DNA of 64,000 nt from Carettochelys insculpta (GCF_033958435.1 NC_134152.1:26681001-26745000), one strand, 5' to 3'. Shown: positions 1 through 12,860, counted from the first letter of the stretch. The notes: a model not told the origin generated them from the sequence alone. Numbers and translations are program-made.

Positions 1-3000
1 AAAATTAGCATATTGAGAAATCACCAAAAAAAGTCAAATAAGTTACATGTAAAGCTCACGTTTGGTTACAATAAAAACAACAAAAATGTGTGGCATTTAA
101 CACTAATATTTTAATAAAACGTTAACATGATAATAAACTGTTAGAACTATAGTTCTAAATGACTTCACATTTCTATAGTTGAGTTACATATTGTTTTTTT
201 GCTCTGTTCAGTCCTGTGTTTTAAGAACATTGAATTGTTTGTTGCCATTTAATGTAAAAGGAGGAAACAAACAGATTTAAAAATAAATAAATCAAAACAC
301 CAAGATTACTCTGAAAAGTAAACTTGTTCCAAAGAAGAATGTCTTAGCCTTACGATAGTAAGTATTTTTGGAAAAAATGTCATGAAACAATAATCAATGT
401 AATACTAAATCCAGTTACTGACGATGCATTTTAACATACCCCCTGCAACTCTACAAGGAAATCAGTTAGAGATTTACGTTTTCCACTTTTCTGCTGGAAT
501 AGCTAAACCTAAATCACGGGTAAAAACTGACTTAATAAACCAATGAAACCACTTCAGTGCCAAAATGAGAATATTATGCATCTGCTTCTTTAAAGCTATC
601 TTTTGGCTCCCATCCTCTCCCATCTCCGTACAAGGTTCTTTATAAGAAGCTAGTTAGCACTGTACCCTGTCTGAAGCTTTCTGCTTCAAGAATTCGAAAA
701 GTTAATTTGAATCAAAGTTGCTACATTAAAATAGTCATACTTCATTATGCTTTATTCAATCCTCTTGGAATTCGTGGTTATCCCTCCCTCATGTCTTGCA
801 TTTACCAAGATGTCAGCTCTTTATTTTAAAAAAATTCTAAATTTAAATTCAAATTTAAATATATCAAACTACTTATGTATGAAAATCCTGCATGACAACA
901 GACTAAAGGATTTAATAGGTCTTTCCTCATTGTCCATTTCTACTGCTTGAATTGTACATAGAGTTCGAGAAAAATGCTATACATTTTTTTTTGGGGGGGG
1001 CCCCCAAAGGAAACTTAAACCTAAATAAAGAACAAAAAAAATGCAAATATCAAAGACAAACACAGTAAAAGTAAGACCCCAGGAAAAAAAAAAACAAGAG
1101 AAGAAAAATTCTAAGTTGTCCAGAAAAACACTGACAGCACACTTTTAAACATAACATACCATTTATATAAGATCTGGCTTAAAATTAGCTCTTAAGGCCA
1201 GAGAATTCACTGTCTTATTTTTTAAAGTAAGCTTTTTTTTTTTTTTTTAAATTTTTTAAAATAAGCTGGAAGCTCCTATTTCAGGATGTCAGAAAATGAG
1301 TTGGTAGATTCACACAGTAAGGCCAGAAAAGACCAGTGTGGTTGCTTTACCCTTTACTGTCTACAAAACTTTGCACAACATATGACAATGTTTGCTGGGA
1401 AAAAAAAAAAAAAGATTTTACAATATCTTACATTGTTTATTTCCCAAAAGTTAGTCCAGTAAATGACAAAAATTTTCATTAGCCATTTTTAAGCGAAGTG
1501 TTAAATAAATGTATCTCAGATTTGTTACTCTCACAGTAACTTCAAACAGTAATAAATGTGGTTTACTAAGTTATGCTTTCCCAGTATCAACAGTTACAGT
1601 TTATATTGCTGATGCCAAAAAATAGCTTGGGATAGACCTTATATGGTGCTCCATAAAACTAACACTGCACACATATCTGAGCCACCCACCAACTCCTGTA
1701 ATTCTCACGACTGTTATGCATAGTGATGTTCTCAGACAGCATAATGATACTGTTCTGTAATATTTCCCTTTATACACATTTTACCTTGTAAAATGAGTAG
1801 AAAAACTTTTGTATCTCAACAGTTGATCATACAAGCTATCAAACAGTTCAGCACTCAAGATATATAAAGTGATAACTCAGACTGAGACTGGAGAGCCACA
1901 AGTGGCTCTTTAATGTGTCTTCTGCAGCCCTTTTCAGTGCATTGTATTAAAACACTTATTTAATTAAGTTGTTAACCAAGGAGGATGCATTTAGTGTTGA
2001 TAAAATAATACAGTCAGGCATTTTGCTGCAAAAATTAAATATATAAACAATTCACACGCTCACAGATCTTTTGAGTAAAGTGGATGGTTTAATTGGTTCC
2101 TGAAACCCCTAAGGTCCGAGTTTCACTGATTTATAAGATTGGTGCAGGTAGAAGTTGGTTTACACAGTGCTAGTAGTGCATACAGACTAACATTCTGTTT
2201 AACTGCCTTTATCATTGTCCCTCCAAATCACAATCAACGTTTTTCCTGAAGAGTTATTTCTACCCAGCTTGTGAGTTACTTCAGGGTGCTTGAAGGAGAT
2301 TAAGACTCATGCTAGATCCCTAAAGTACTTTGGGGATATGCAGTGTGAAGACAAGAGGAGGACTGTCTCTTCATAATCAAAGATCAAGTTTAATAGTAAT
2401 TGTGAGTTCCTCCCTCTAGGCCTACACATGTGCTATACTCCCTAATTTTGCATTCAAGATGTTCCTGTAGAAGGAAGTAAATGCCTCAGTAAATCTATTT
2501 AGAGACAGATCAATTAACTTGAAATCCGCAAGGCCTTCACAGCTTTTCTGAACATTATAGGTGTAATACCGTAACCTATACACTGCAGTCAAGCTGGAGA
2601 CATTTACTCTCACATGAAAAAAAAACTCTCAAAATATTTGTCCTGTTTGCTGACTGAACCTAAATAAAACCTAGCCAAAGATCAACATCCACAAGTTTTC
2701 CTGTAAGTGACAAGAAGGGGAATCAGATCAACGATTCTTAAAACTCTGAACTTTAAGCACATGCTTAAGGATTTGCAGGATCAGGATTTGAGATTTCAAG
2801 AGTGCCAGAGGAAAGACGGGAATTCTATTCCTATTCTCTCACCAACAATATTAATATATTTGACATCTGTCTGGTCACATTTTTAATTGATCTCTGGATC
2901 ATTCGATTGGCAGGACCTGAATGCTTTTAAAGCTTTTGCAGATGTACTTCTGAAGAGTAAACCCTGTCTTCACTGGCATTCTATCACCCAGAACTCTCAA

Positions 3001-3970
3001 ATAACTAAAATTTACTTACAGTTAAAATGTCAGTTATGTCTACAGAAACAAAGCCACCCTGCACTGGACAGGGAAGATGGAAAGGAATAGTGAGAGAGGC
3101 ATCAGACACTAACAGGTGCTGAACCCGAACCCACAGTTATTAATGATGATGATTGCCGTAAGTGCAGTATAGTGAAAGTAAATACAAAAAAATACAGCAA
3201 ATACAGCATAAGTTTACAGTGAACAATACTGTTACTGTAAATAATGTACTCTGCATATATTTGTTTCTTAATATATAATCCTGTTTTTCTTTAGTGTTAT
3301 GCATTATCAGGTATGCCTCTCTATTATGCAGAAAATTTGAATATCTAGAAATCTCCCAGTCCCGGGATTGCCGGATATTTAAGAGTTTACTGTGTTTCAT
3401 TCACACAAGGTACCCAACTGCAGAGACAACAAGCATTAACCAGTAAGTGTAAGAACTCTGATGCTTGGCTCTGAAAATGTAACCAAAAGATTAGATTTTA
3501 ATACATTACATTTGAACTATTATTTCCTCTGATAACAGCTGAAAAGGAATGTCATGTTGAAAAGTGTTTCTGCAAGAACAATTCTGCAATTCTGCTTTTG
3601 TAAGAAACAATATGCAGAAGTTTGCTTTAAAAAAAACAACTTTCCAGCAGGTGGGGGTTAATTTCAGTTCCTCTGAAATTAATTTGTAATCACTCTATAA
3701 AGTGAAGAGTCTGCTGACACCTTCTGGTCAGTCAGAAAGTACATGCTTTATGACTACACAGCACAAATATCAGTTTAATACAACACAATTTTCAAAACAA
3801 ATCATTCAAATTTTTCCTAACATGGTATTTGCGTTCTCAAGAATGTGTGTATTCTTACACTATGCCTACCTTCCCTTTTCAAGTTATTTCTGGGAAATCA
3901 CAGTCACATGGACTTGCTGCATCTTTACACTCTACCTGACTGACCTCTTTTATATTAACAGCACCAGGTA
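1..3970. other. AT-rich stretch, no gene recognised
   Basis: I see no credible coding exon on either strand. The stretch is AT-rich with many A or T runs, including a T run near 1232-1248 and a T-then-G-then-C run near 990-1008. Open frames here are under 95 codons and show no family motif. It could be intergenic DNA or the intron or 3' UTR of a leftward gene starting at the CpG island near 8 kb. I cannot tell which. Confidence 0.5.
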
Positions 3971-3974
3971 CAAC

Positions 3975-4345
3975 TTAGACTAGTGAGTGGGCCACACTAT
4001 TGGCCTTCCTTCATCTTGGTGGGCCACAAGATTGTTGTAACCAAGACAGTCCCCTAGTACAGGGTAGTTTTCCTAACTGTACTTGTGTACCTAGAATTTG
4101 CGGGATGTGCCATTTGAGCTGTAGCAGCACTTTGAATGCAGAGGGAACACAAGGCTCTCTTACATTGTGTGCAACCAGCAGCCCACTTCATGTGCCCTTG
4201 CTTTAAGTGCATGTCACTTTTTTAATATCGATAAGAAAACAATATAGACAAAAACCAGCAGAATCTGCACCCTGTGCATGAGCAACAATAAACAAAACGT
4301 CTCGTGGGCCACACATAGAATCCCTTGGGCTGTGGGTTGCCAACC
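3975..4345. mobile_element. Probable degenerate hAT-type non-autonomous element
   Basis: The right end reads GGTTGCCAACCACTA, the inverted form of the hAT terminus class CAGNGGTNGGCAACC. The interior contains repeated GGGCCACA phrases typical of such elements. The left terminus is degenerate and I could not find a clean 8 bp target duplication, so the left boundary is approximate. Confidence 0.35.
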
Positions 4346-4588
4346 ACTAAGTAACACCACTAACACTCCACACCTGGTTCGGCTACTGTTACACTTTAAA
4401 ATCAGACATAGCTTGGAATGCAGCTATCATTGGATCCATTTATGTTTTAACTTTTTTCACCCCCTCTACATTATGGACTCAGTTTAATGCATTCATATCT
4501 GGTATTGTATCTCTGTTTCTGTAGCACTGAACTATCATCATACCAGATGATACTAAATGAAACTAAACATTCATTTTTGAGCACCTAC

Positions 4589-4716
4589 CTCCAGCTTTTG
4601 TTTCTTTTTCTTTGGTTCAGTTTTATGAACCAGTTGTTCCTCTTCTGCACCACACTGCTTTAATTTTTTCCTCCTTTTTAGTTCCTTCATTTTTAGGTTT
4701 TCTTATTTTTTCTATT
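4589..4716 (-). CDS. Candidate lysine-rich exon of an unidentified gene
   Basis: Read on the minus strand, a plausible acceptor (pyrimidine-rich, ending TTCAG) precedes 4716 and a strong donor (GAG|GTAGGT) follows 4589. From an ATG at 4690 the frame runs 34 codons to the donor in phase 0. The peptide is very basic (residues 5-9 are KRRKK, residues 27-32 are PKKKKQ), like a nuclear or nucleolar localisation segment. A TAA lies in frame just upstream of the ATG, so if this is coding it is a first coding exon. I found no partner exon, and joining it to the candidate exon near 8155-8190 gives an early stop. I do not recognise the protein. An A-rich chance frame is a real alternative. Confidence 0.25.
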
Positions 4717-7380
4717 CTGAATAAAGCAATTGAACACATTGGTTAATATTTTTTAAAATATAAGCACTTATTATGCTATTAAAAGATAACCTAGAACTTT
4801 GTCAGAAATTTCACTATCTCAAACAGGTGATATATACAGACAGAGCATAGAGGGGGTTACAATAGCACAGGTTTCATTGACAAAATGATTTGTGCTTACA
4901 CCACTTTAAAATTGTACCCTTTAGTATATTTGCTTGCAACTGAAATCTACTTTGAGGGATTTTCAATTTATTCATTGTGAGTGCAGTAACATAAAGGCTA
5001 CATCCAGGCTGCAGCAGTTACAGCAGTACTGATGCAGTTACACCAGTGTAGCACTTCTGGGGAAAAGAAAGCTCTCCCATTGAATTAGTATCTCTTGCTC
5101 TCCCGCCAATACAGCACTGTCCTCACCAGCACTCGGGTCAGTATAATTTATGTCACGCCAGGATACAGATTAGACACACTCCTGAGTGATGTAAATTATA
5201 CTGAAGTAATCCGTAGTGCAGACAGCCTGAGATTCTGTAAATAACAACACTATACTCCTGCAGGAAACTGAGGATCTGAACTCCTCAGAACTCAGTATCT
5301 GTGGTGACATTTCTACCTTGGGGGAAGTAGGCGGTACAGTAAACAGTTTCATATATCTGAAAAGAAAGAAAGGCATCCTTCATAGACTCCCTCCTTCACT
5401 AAGCCTTTTTCTGGTACCATCTGTTGTGCCTGTAGGCAGGAGCCTATTGTTAATGCCACCTGGAAAAGCCCCAAATCCTCCACAGGATTTTAAAAAATTA
5501 AGTTTAAAAGATAAAACAAAATTCCAGGACCTTATTGTGGAAAACAGTTGAACTCCGGGAGAGGTGAGGGAATAAACATAGCAAAATGTTACTCCCTGTT
5601 ACTGATTTGATTCGGTTCTAGTCTCAAGCACATTCTCCCCATATACCAGACTTTCTTATCCCACCTTCTTACCCTTTTTCCACAATGTTTCCATCACCTG
5701 GAATGGCATCTCTGAGAAGGCTAACTCACCCCTTTTTTTCTAATTCCCAACTCAAAATCCACCTCCAAACTGAATGTTGCTGTGAAATGGTCAAATACTA
5801 CTATCTCAATCTTTTTCCAAAGAGGACGACATCGTATCCCTCCACTTTATGTATCTGTGTTGGCAGTAGCCATCTATGAAGATTTTCATAATCCTCTCCT
5901 CCATGTACTGTAGCAAAATTAGTTGACAGATACAGAAAGATACTGGAGTGGAGTTAATCCAAATTTTTACTCCGAATCCATTTGTGAAGATGGCTGTCAC
6001 AATGCATTACACCAAATGGCCATAAATTGTGGAAGAATTTGTGGAAGAATATGCAGCTGGCTCATATTTGGAATGATATGGTCAAATTTCACACAGACAA
6101 AGTGTTGAATGTGGAAATCACTTGTCTCCAATTAGGAGTACTAAAATATAACATTAATAACAAATGAGTAGGTACAGGTTGAACCTCTCTCATTTAGCAA
6201 CATCCGTAATGCAGCATGATTTTATTTAGAAGGACAACCCCTTATCGGGGTGCAGCCAAGTTTCGCAGGGTCCCATAAAGTTTGTTCACAGCCACCAGTC
6301 CTGACTCTCTGTGTTCTTTGTTGTTATTTACCTCTACTTTACCCCTAAATGTCTTCTAAGAGCCCAGCGAGCAATGGGAGGGGTTGGTAATACTGCTAGA
6401 CAACACTGACCTCCAGTGGCCTGGCAAATTCTGTCATTCAGCACTGATCAGCTCTGAGTGTGCCAGATTAGGGAGGTTTAGCTGCACAAACAAGTGGCAT
6501 GCCCAATTAGTAAACTGGAAAACAGCACTAGATTATATAAAGAGTTGCAAAGTTTTCCATTTTGGATTATGTGAATGGAAAAATACATTTAAATATGAAA
6601 TTGTTATGTATTTTGGACAGCCTATGGAAAAGGACATTCCAAGATAACCTTGAATCTGATGCCAGACACTATTTGGTCCGCGTGGAGTGCTTTAACTCAC
6701 ATTTTGCTACAGATGAGAATGACTAAAACCTCAAAGCATTTCAACCACACTAGCAACCTAAAATACTCAAGGGACTGTGACAGAAGATACAGCTATTGGA
6801 TATCTCCAGACCATCCTGGAACTACCCAGCCTGACTGAATTTCCAGTTAAAGGCTACCACTTCTGCACCAATTTTCATATAGAAGAGCATGTGAAAGAAT
6901 TACTGAGCCATAAATCTACAAAACAATTTTACTTTGTGATTAAAGAAACACTCTTTAAAAACAAAAGAAGATGTTTCTTCAGGGAAACATGTTTGCTGTA
7001 GTAACAACTGGTCCTTGAATAAAGTGAAACACCAACTTTATTTTGTTGCCCACAACATGGCATAAATAAGGAGAACATCCTGCTACCTTCAAATGGTCAA
7101 CCAGTACAATAATTACCAGTAATTTTAATTATATCTTGTTTCTCAGTCACTTGTTTGTGACGAATGGTCCCTGTGCACCCTACAGGGTGCCCATACGGTG
7201 AGCAGGTACTGGAAAGGATGTGGCAGAAAGGAAGTTTAGAGTTGCATAGTAGGTAAGTTGCTCACTGAACAACAAAACCTAATAGCAACACTAACAAAGA
7301 CTTTAAACAATTAATTCTTCAGGTTACTTTCAGTACACAGGTTAAAAAAACAACAGAGGACTCCTATACTAGCTTAAAAA
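4717..7380. other. No gene recognised
   Basis: Only short frames without family motifs or convincing splice contexts. The base composition is ordinary and no terminal repeats were recognised. Probably intron or intergenic DNA. Confidence 0.5.
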
Positions 7381-7383
7381 TCA

Positions 7384-7533
7384 ATGGATTTATTACGTCA
7401 TAAGCTTTCATGGGTAAAGTGGGTTTTAGCCACAAAAGCTTATGCCTTAATAAATCTGTCAGTTTCCAATAGGGTACAGATGCCCTCCTCGTTTTTAAGG
7501 ATACAGACTAACACAGCCATACCTCAGACAGTA
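7384..7533 (+). mobile_element. Penelope-like element 3' tail fragment, partly inverted
   Basis: The segment has the signatures of the tail of the Penelope-like element at 27115-29580: an AAGTGGGTTTTAG...CCAC helix, then AAAAGCTTATGC, then a TAATAAAT stretch, ending in GATACAGACTAACACAGCC. A reverse-complement piece (CATAAGCTTTCATGGGT) precedes it directly, so the left part folds back on the right part like the larger inverted dimers at 14.5 and 39.1 kb. No clear target-site duplication was found. Confidence 0.7.
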
Positions 7534-7689
7534 ACTGCCTGTTGTCCCTCAAACACATTAGCACTGAGGAATGCCAGTCAATTTTTGCACTGACATCGTC
7601 TAGCTCTGTGCTACCCACCCAGCTACACCAGAATGGTGCACCTCCCAGCCCACTGACGATTCCAACCAGGCTCCGTTGAGTAAACAGGT

Positions 7690-8700
7690 CGTTACAACCC
7701 GAAGGAGACTGAACAGTCCGCGGTTTCAAACTCCGCCCCCCCCCGCCCCCGACATCTGCATACTGCCACAGCCCCCCTTGCAAGGAGTCAAGGCCGAGGG
7801 AGCTCCTGCAGGGCTTCGCAATCCCCCAGAGCGAGGGGGCCTGTAGTGCCGCGTGGGCAGGCGGAACACAGGGGAGCCGGAACTGGAGCGCTAGAGGAGA
7901 TGGGCCCAGGACTGCTCATTCCCCTCGCCTTCAGCGGGGAGACTCTCCTCCCCCACAACCCTCTGCCAAGCCCCCCCGCCTCAGCAAGGGACACCGAGGA
8001 GCGCCCCCCCACGCTTCTCCCTCAGGACGCGGGGAGCAGGACGAAGAACCCCTCAGACGGGGGGGCAACCAAGCCGGCTCGCACCAGACCCGACTCCCCG
8101 GGGCCCCAGGGGGAAAGATCTACGCCACCCCGTCTCCTCAGGGCGGTCGCTCACCCTGGGAGCCGTCCGCGCCCACAAAAGACTTGACATAAACACCCCC
8201 CGAAGAGTGCCGACTCGCCACGCACCTCTCAGACCCGCCTCAGTGCATTTAACCTGCCCTGGCTTGGCGCGGAAGCCCACCCCTCTCTTTCATTGGCTCC
8301 AGCCGAACAGCGAGGGAGCGTGGCAGGATTTCGCTTGGTCAATCACGCCCAGCGCCAATAGAAAGTCAGAATGTCTTAAACCGCCCGTCTCCGCTTGCGG
8401 AGGTCGAGAGGCGCACAATGTTGAGGTCATCGCTGTGCGCGGAGTGGAAAAGAGCCGCGCCCTCAGCTTCCGGAGTGGGGGGGGCCTCAGAAACGGAGCA
8501 CTTCCTCTAGCCATCGGGCTGCGCCACGCCCCACGCGCCACGCCGAGGCTGTGTTCTTCCTTGTCCCGCCCCGCCCTCTACTGTTCTGCCCGCCCACTTG
8601 TTCCGCCCTTCTGTACCACGTGCTACAGCTGTCATGCGGTGGGTGACAAGTCTGGGCGGGAGAGCCCTGTCGGTATCTACAAAAACGAGACACCTTATAG
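7690..8700. promoter_or_regulatory. CpG island, probable promoter of an unidentified gene
   Basis: About 1 kb of strongly GC-rich, CpG-dense sequence in AT-rich surroundings. It contains an inverted CCAAT box (ATTGG near 8291-8295), a forward CCAAT near 8353-8357 and a CACGTG E-box near 8617. A splice-donor-like GG|GTGAGC lies on the minus strand at 8155. This is the usual architecture of a housekeeping promoter, possibly bidirectional. Several long frames cross it on both strands, but they are expected in GC-rich DNA and show no family motif. I could not connect it to a known gene. Confidence 0.65.
8155..8190 (-). CDS. Candidate first coding exon ending at a strong donor
   Basis: Inside the CpG island, an ATG on the minus strand at 8190 opens 12 codons (MSSLLWARTAPR) that end exactly in phase 0 at a GG|GTGAGC donor at 8155. 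The arrangement fits a short first coding exon of a leftward gene and overlaps nothing else. The peptide is too short to identify and no downstream partner exon was found, so it may equally be 5' UTR or chance. Confidence 0.22.
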
Positions 8701-8756
8701 GCTATGGCTAGGCTTACCCTGCAGAGGTAGTTTTGCAATTGCCACTCCACCCCTAT

Positions 8757-9478
8757 AGCTACGTCTACACTAGCATTCCTCTTTCTAAAGAGGCATGCAA
8801 ACGAGGAAAATTGAAAATGCAAATGAAGTTCAGATTCACATATCTGGTGCATCATTTTCATATTCTTCTTGGCCATGGCTATACTAGCCCCCTACTCTTC
8901 AGAAGGCATATGCTAATAAGCTAGTGCCATGAATATGCAACATCTCATTAGCATAATAGCAGCCAGACACATTTTGAAAGCACTGCTTTCAAAACAAATG
9001 CCACCAGTGTAGATGGCCCTATTGAAAGGACCCCCCCCCCACACACACACACAATTTCACAAGCCCCTTCTTCCTATTTGGTTTTAGCACTTTTGAAATG
9101 CACACACCTGCCATTACACATATTCATAGCAGTGCCTCATTAGCATCTGCCAAAGTGGCTCATTAGCACACCCATTCCAAAAGGTGAGGGCTAGTATAGC
9201 CATGGCCCTTTTGAAAGAAGAAAAGCAAAATTGTCGATGCAGCTCTTTCAAAAGTAAGCCCCATCTTCATAGGAATCCTTATTTTTTTTTTTTTTTTTTA
9301 AAAAGTGTTCCTTCAAAGCTGGGGTTTACTTTCAAAAAAGCCACATCCACCCTGCTTTTCTTCTTTTGAAAGAATATGAAGATGACACACCAGATATGTA
9401 AATCTGCAGCTTATTTGCATTTTTAATTTCCCTCATTTGTATGCCTCTTTCAAAAGAGGAATGCAAGTGTAGACAGCC
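8757..9478. mobile_element. TIR element of the GGCTACGTCTACAC family, 3 bp duplication
   Basis: Left end AGCTACGTCTACACTAGCAT and right end ATGCAAGTGTAGACAGCC are inverted repeats. TAT flanks both sides (8754-8756 and 9479-9481). The interior has fold-back symmetry with motifs such as CTTTCTAAAGAGG and CATTTTCA, and no transposase frame. Its subterminal parts resemble the element at 39959-40409. A 3 bp duplication would fit a PIF/Harbinger-type transposase, but that is inference. Confidence 0.75.
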
Positions 9479-9481
9479 TAT

Positions 9482-9709
9482 GAAACATGCCTGCTATTTC
9501 AAAATATATCTGTACTAGGGATGCTATTTCATCAACCCTCTACACCTTGTTGCAGGAGTAAGGAGGGTCTTGAAATAATGCACTATTTCAACATTTGGCA
9601 CAGTAGACAATGCCAAATGCCAAAACAGCCTATTTTGAAACGGTATACACAATATGCATAGTGCAAATTACATATCTTACTTTGAGTTAAGGGTGCAGTG
9701 TAAATGTAG
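9482..9709. mobile_element. Possible fragment of another TIR element
   Basis: The right edge (CAGTGTAAATGTAGCC, ending near 9709) resembles a decayed inverted TIR of the GTCTACAC family. The interior has several TTTCAAAATA-type motifs and their complements. The left end is not defined; it abuts the element ending at 9478. Confidence 0.35.
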
Positions 9710-9726
9710 CCTATCAGCTTTAGTTG

Positions 9727-9830
9727 GGCATAAGCTTCCATAGGCATCTGATGAAGTGGGTTTTGCCTACAAAAGCCGATACCCAGACAAAACTGTTTAG
9801 TCTTTGAAGTTTCTCAGACTCTTGCTTTTC
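9727..9830 (+). mobile_element. Penelope-like tail with hammerhead-like core
   Basis: A short reverse-complement piece (CATAAGCTTCC) is followed by a tail in plus orientation: GCAT, CTGATGA, a five-pair helix II with TTTTG loop, AAAA, GCCGATACC, then a decayed tail. It is another partly inverted dimer of the tail unit of the Penelope-like element at 27 kb. Confidence 0.65.
9744..9782 (+). ncRNA. Hammerhead-ribozyme-like core, decayed
   Basis: An exact CTGATGA (9748-9754) is followed by one extra A, then GTGGG paired with CCTAC across a TTTTG loop, then AAAA where GAAA is canonical. Helix I is GCAT before the core against ATAC after the cleavage position, with one mismatch. The GAAA to AAAA change should abolish or weaken activity, so this is likely a dead copy. 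Confidence 0.5.
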
Positions 9831-11915
9831 CTGGTGTGGCTGCAGCTGACACAATGATCACCATGCCCCAGGGTGCACACTCTCCTCCACCTGCCTCTAG
9901 TCTAGGCTGCTGTTCTTTAGCCTGGAGCAGCCCCACTACCCTGGGATGAAGGAGGGAGCTACAACTCTGTTGGAAAAATAAATGTAGTGGAGATGCTGGC
10001 TGGACAAAGGCTTACTTAGGTGCTTCTATCTCAGGAATACAGTTGTCCATTTTCTAATAGCCCAAAATAAACACTCTGCCCCCTCTTTGAGACCCCATCC
10101 CTTCTTCGAGGCCCCACCTCCCACTTTCTCCTCTCACTTGCCCTCTCTACCTTTCACTGGGTTGAGGCTAAGGCTTGGGGTGTGGGCTCTGGGCCTGTGT
10201 TTCCCCCTAAGCTGGGAACTATAGCCTCCCACAGGAGATGTGGGTGCTACCCAGCTGATGAGCAGAGCACCCACAGCAGGAGCTGTGTGTTTCTATTAGG
10301 GGTGCACAGCTGCATACACCTTAGGTTACATAATAAATTTTATTTCACCCCTTAATGGCAAAAAACCAAAGAAAGCAGAGTAGACTCTGGGGATGAGGTG
10401 CTTGGGGTATAGGAGGTTTAAGGGTGCAAGTCCGGGGAGGGAGTTAAGTTGCATGTAGGGATTCTGACCTGGGGTCCAGGAGAGAGTTAGAGGACAATCC
10501 ACCAGTTCGTGCTTACCTCATGTAGCTGCTGGAAGTGGCCATATTTAGCTTTCAGGAAGAAAGGCTAAGGGTTTTGCACACTGCTCCCTCCCACAAGAGC
10601 CACCCCACCTATTGGCCACAGTTCCTAACACCACACAGGATCCCTGGGGCCCCTAGCCTCTACGAGCCAGACATGCAGGGCACTTCTGGGAGCCAAATGG
10701 AGCCAGGGTAGGTAGGTAGAGAACCAGCCTGCCTTAGCCCAGCTATGAAGCCAACCAGCCTTTTCATAGCCTGGTAGAGCTGCCAGGGTCCCTTTTTGAC
10801 CCAGCCTTCCTGTCAAAACCCACATACCTGCCACCCCTTCAGAGGCTGGTACTAAAGAAGATCAAGTTATTCTTAATGGGCCTGAAACATTGCTCACAGT
10901 AGCTCAAAAGCCTATCTGCTGCCCCCCTGTAAAGGTTAAAAGTACTGCAGTGCTTATGTTTCTCACATGCTCAAGGTACAGCATCTACAGCCAGGAAGCA
11001 AAATGCTTATGATCCACTTGAGGACACATACATTTTCATGGACCACTGCTACACAAACTTCCTCCTGACCCAGGAATAGGGAGATGTAAAGTTATTCAAT
11101 AGTTTCATCACCTCATTTTTAATCCATACTGTAATATTGAAAATGTTAATGTTGATCACTTTTATTTGGCCAAACAGATATAGAAACAGATGCTCTTACC
11201 CAACTGACTAGAATAAATTTTAGGGTAACAGTGCAAACACTTGCTTACAATTTTGCATTCCACAGATATTCTCCACTATTTATTTATTCACCAATATTTC
11301 CTCTCACCCAACAATCCTTCCATCTGCAAAATTTACTAGGATAATACAAAAACAATACCAAATAAGGAGTTTACATTTGTTTTTGTATTTGAATGAATGA
11401 TCCAGAAAAACTTTAACATGGTATAGCATATATACTAAATAAAAAAAATACAAGATGAGCCCTGCTTCGGTCCTATGAGTATAATATGGTAAAACTACAC
11501 CAGTGGCATATTTGAGAATTGTAATTTAAATATACTCAGATCTATCACCTAGATTTCAGCAGTTATAAAAGACCTGAAATTAAAGTTTCATTACATATCC
11601 TGTTGTGACATCCTGTGGTGAAACATGGTATTTTTGACATACCAAAAATCACTTCCAGGTTAAGGACTACATAGATTGGGGTGTATAATGTTTGGGAGGG
11701 ATTTCACGGGAGGGGCATAGCATGAGCAGCTGCTGGGTCTCACTCATCCACCTCAATACAAATGTTCATGTATTACTGCTTTCTATTTATGTGCATTCAT
11801 ATTTCTATAGCAGTTAAAGCTTTTACGTTCTACATACTTATTTTCTTGCACATGCTGAAAAGGGTTTTCCCCTCGTATGATTGTAACCAGAATTTGTCGA
11901 GTTGGATAACATTAA
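9831..11915. other. No gene recognised
   Basis: Only short frames with no recognised motif. The left part (about 9840-10850) is moderately GC-rich and resembles old repeat or unique intergenic sequence. The right part is AT-rich. Confidence 0.45.
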
Positions 11916-12860
11916 GGCTGTCTCCACTATCCTCTTCCTTTCAGAAAGGCCATGGTAATGAGGCACTGCTAGAAATAATGGCAGCCACATGATTTGAAAG
12001 TGCTGCTTTCGGAACACATGCCACCTTTGTAGATGGGGCCTTTCAGAAAGGCCTCAGGGCTTCAAATGCCCCTTCTTCCTAAAACCAATAGACCTTGAAA
12101 ATAGCCATACCACCTCTGGACCTTGAGCTCTTATGGCACTAACCTGAAGTTTATTTGGTCAAATAAGTTAAGAGACCAGTTGTTCCTCAGAACTGGGCCC
12201 ACCCCATCCTTATCAAAAAGCCACCATTTTCCTGGGTCCACCACATTCCAACTCAGAACTGGAAAACTGCTAGAAATTACACTGGACAAAGACTGAAAGT
12301 AATAAAGCACAGCTTGCTCTACTCCACCATGCAGGACTCCATACACTTGGCCACTAGCATGGCCCTTTCAAAATTTTGGCCAAATTGGAGAAAACTAATG
12401 AGGTGCTGGAATGAATACTAGCATGCTGCCAGACATGGCACTTCAGAAGTGCCATGTTTGGTCACATGCAGCTCATCTACATGGGGCCCTTTTCAAAAGG
12501 AACCAGCAAATATCAAAATCCCCTTATTCCCATCAGCTGGTGGGCACAGGAAAATGGTAGCTTTTGATAAGGATGGGGTGGGCCCAGTTCTGTGGGAGAA
12601 CAGTCTCAAAACCCCTTGGACCAAATGACCCTCAGATTTGCACCCCAAGGAGCTGGTAGTAATAAGGGATTTTGATGTTTGCTGGGTCCCTTCAAAAAGG
12701 GCCCGATGTAGACAAGCCACACAGGATTGAAACACAGCACTTTTGAAGTGCTATGGCTGGCACCCTGCTAATGAGGTGCTGAAATCAATGTTCAGCACCT
12801 CATTAGCATTCTCCAACTAGCATGGCCCTTTTGAAATTTTGGCCAAGTGTAGACATGGCC
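11916..12860. mobile_element. Large fold-back TIR element, possibly composite
   Basis: The left end GGCTGTCTCCACTATCC and right end AAGTGTAGACATGGCC are decayed inverted repeats of the GTCTACAC family. Inside, a long inverted repeat pairs about 12190-12234 with 12547-12590 (GAACTGGGCCCACCCC on one side and its complement on the other, continuing for roughly 45 bases with few mismatches). Shorter TTTCAAAA and GGCCCTTTT repeats occur several times. The flanks do not give a clear target duplication. It may be one fold-back element or two nested ones. Confidence 0.5.

Noticed and set aside
8207..8758. 183-codon plus-strand frame across the CpG island
   Set aside because: GC-rich DNA gives long frames by chance; frames of similar size overlap on the other strand and no family motif or splice structure supports it.
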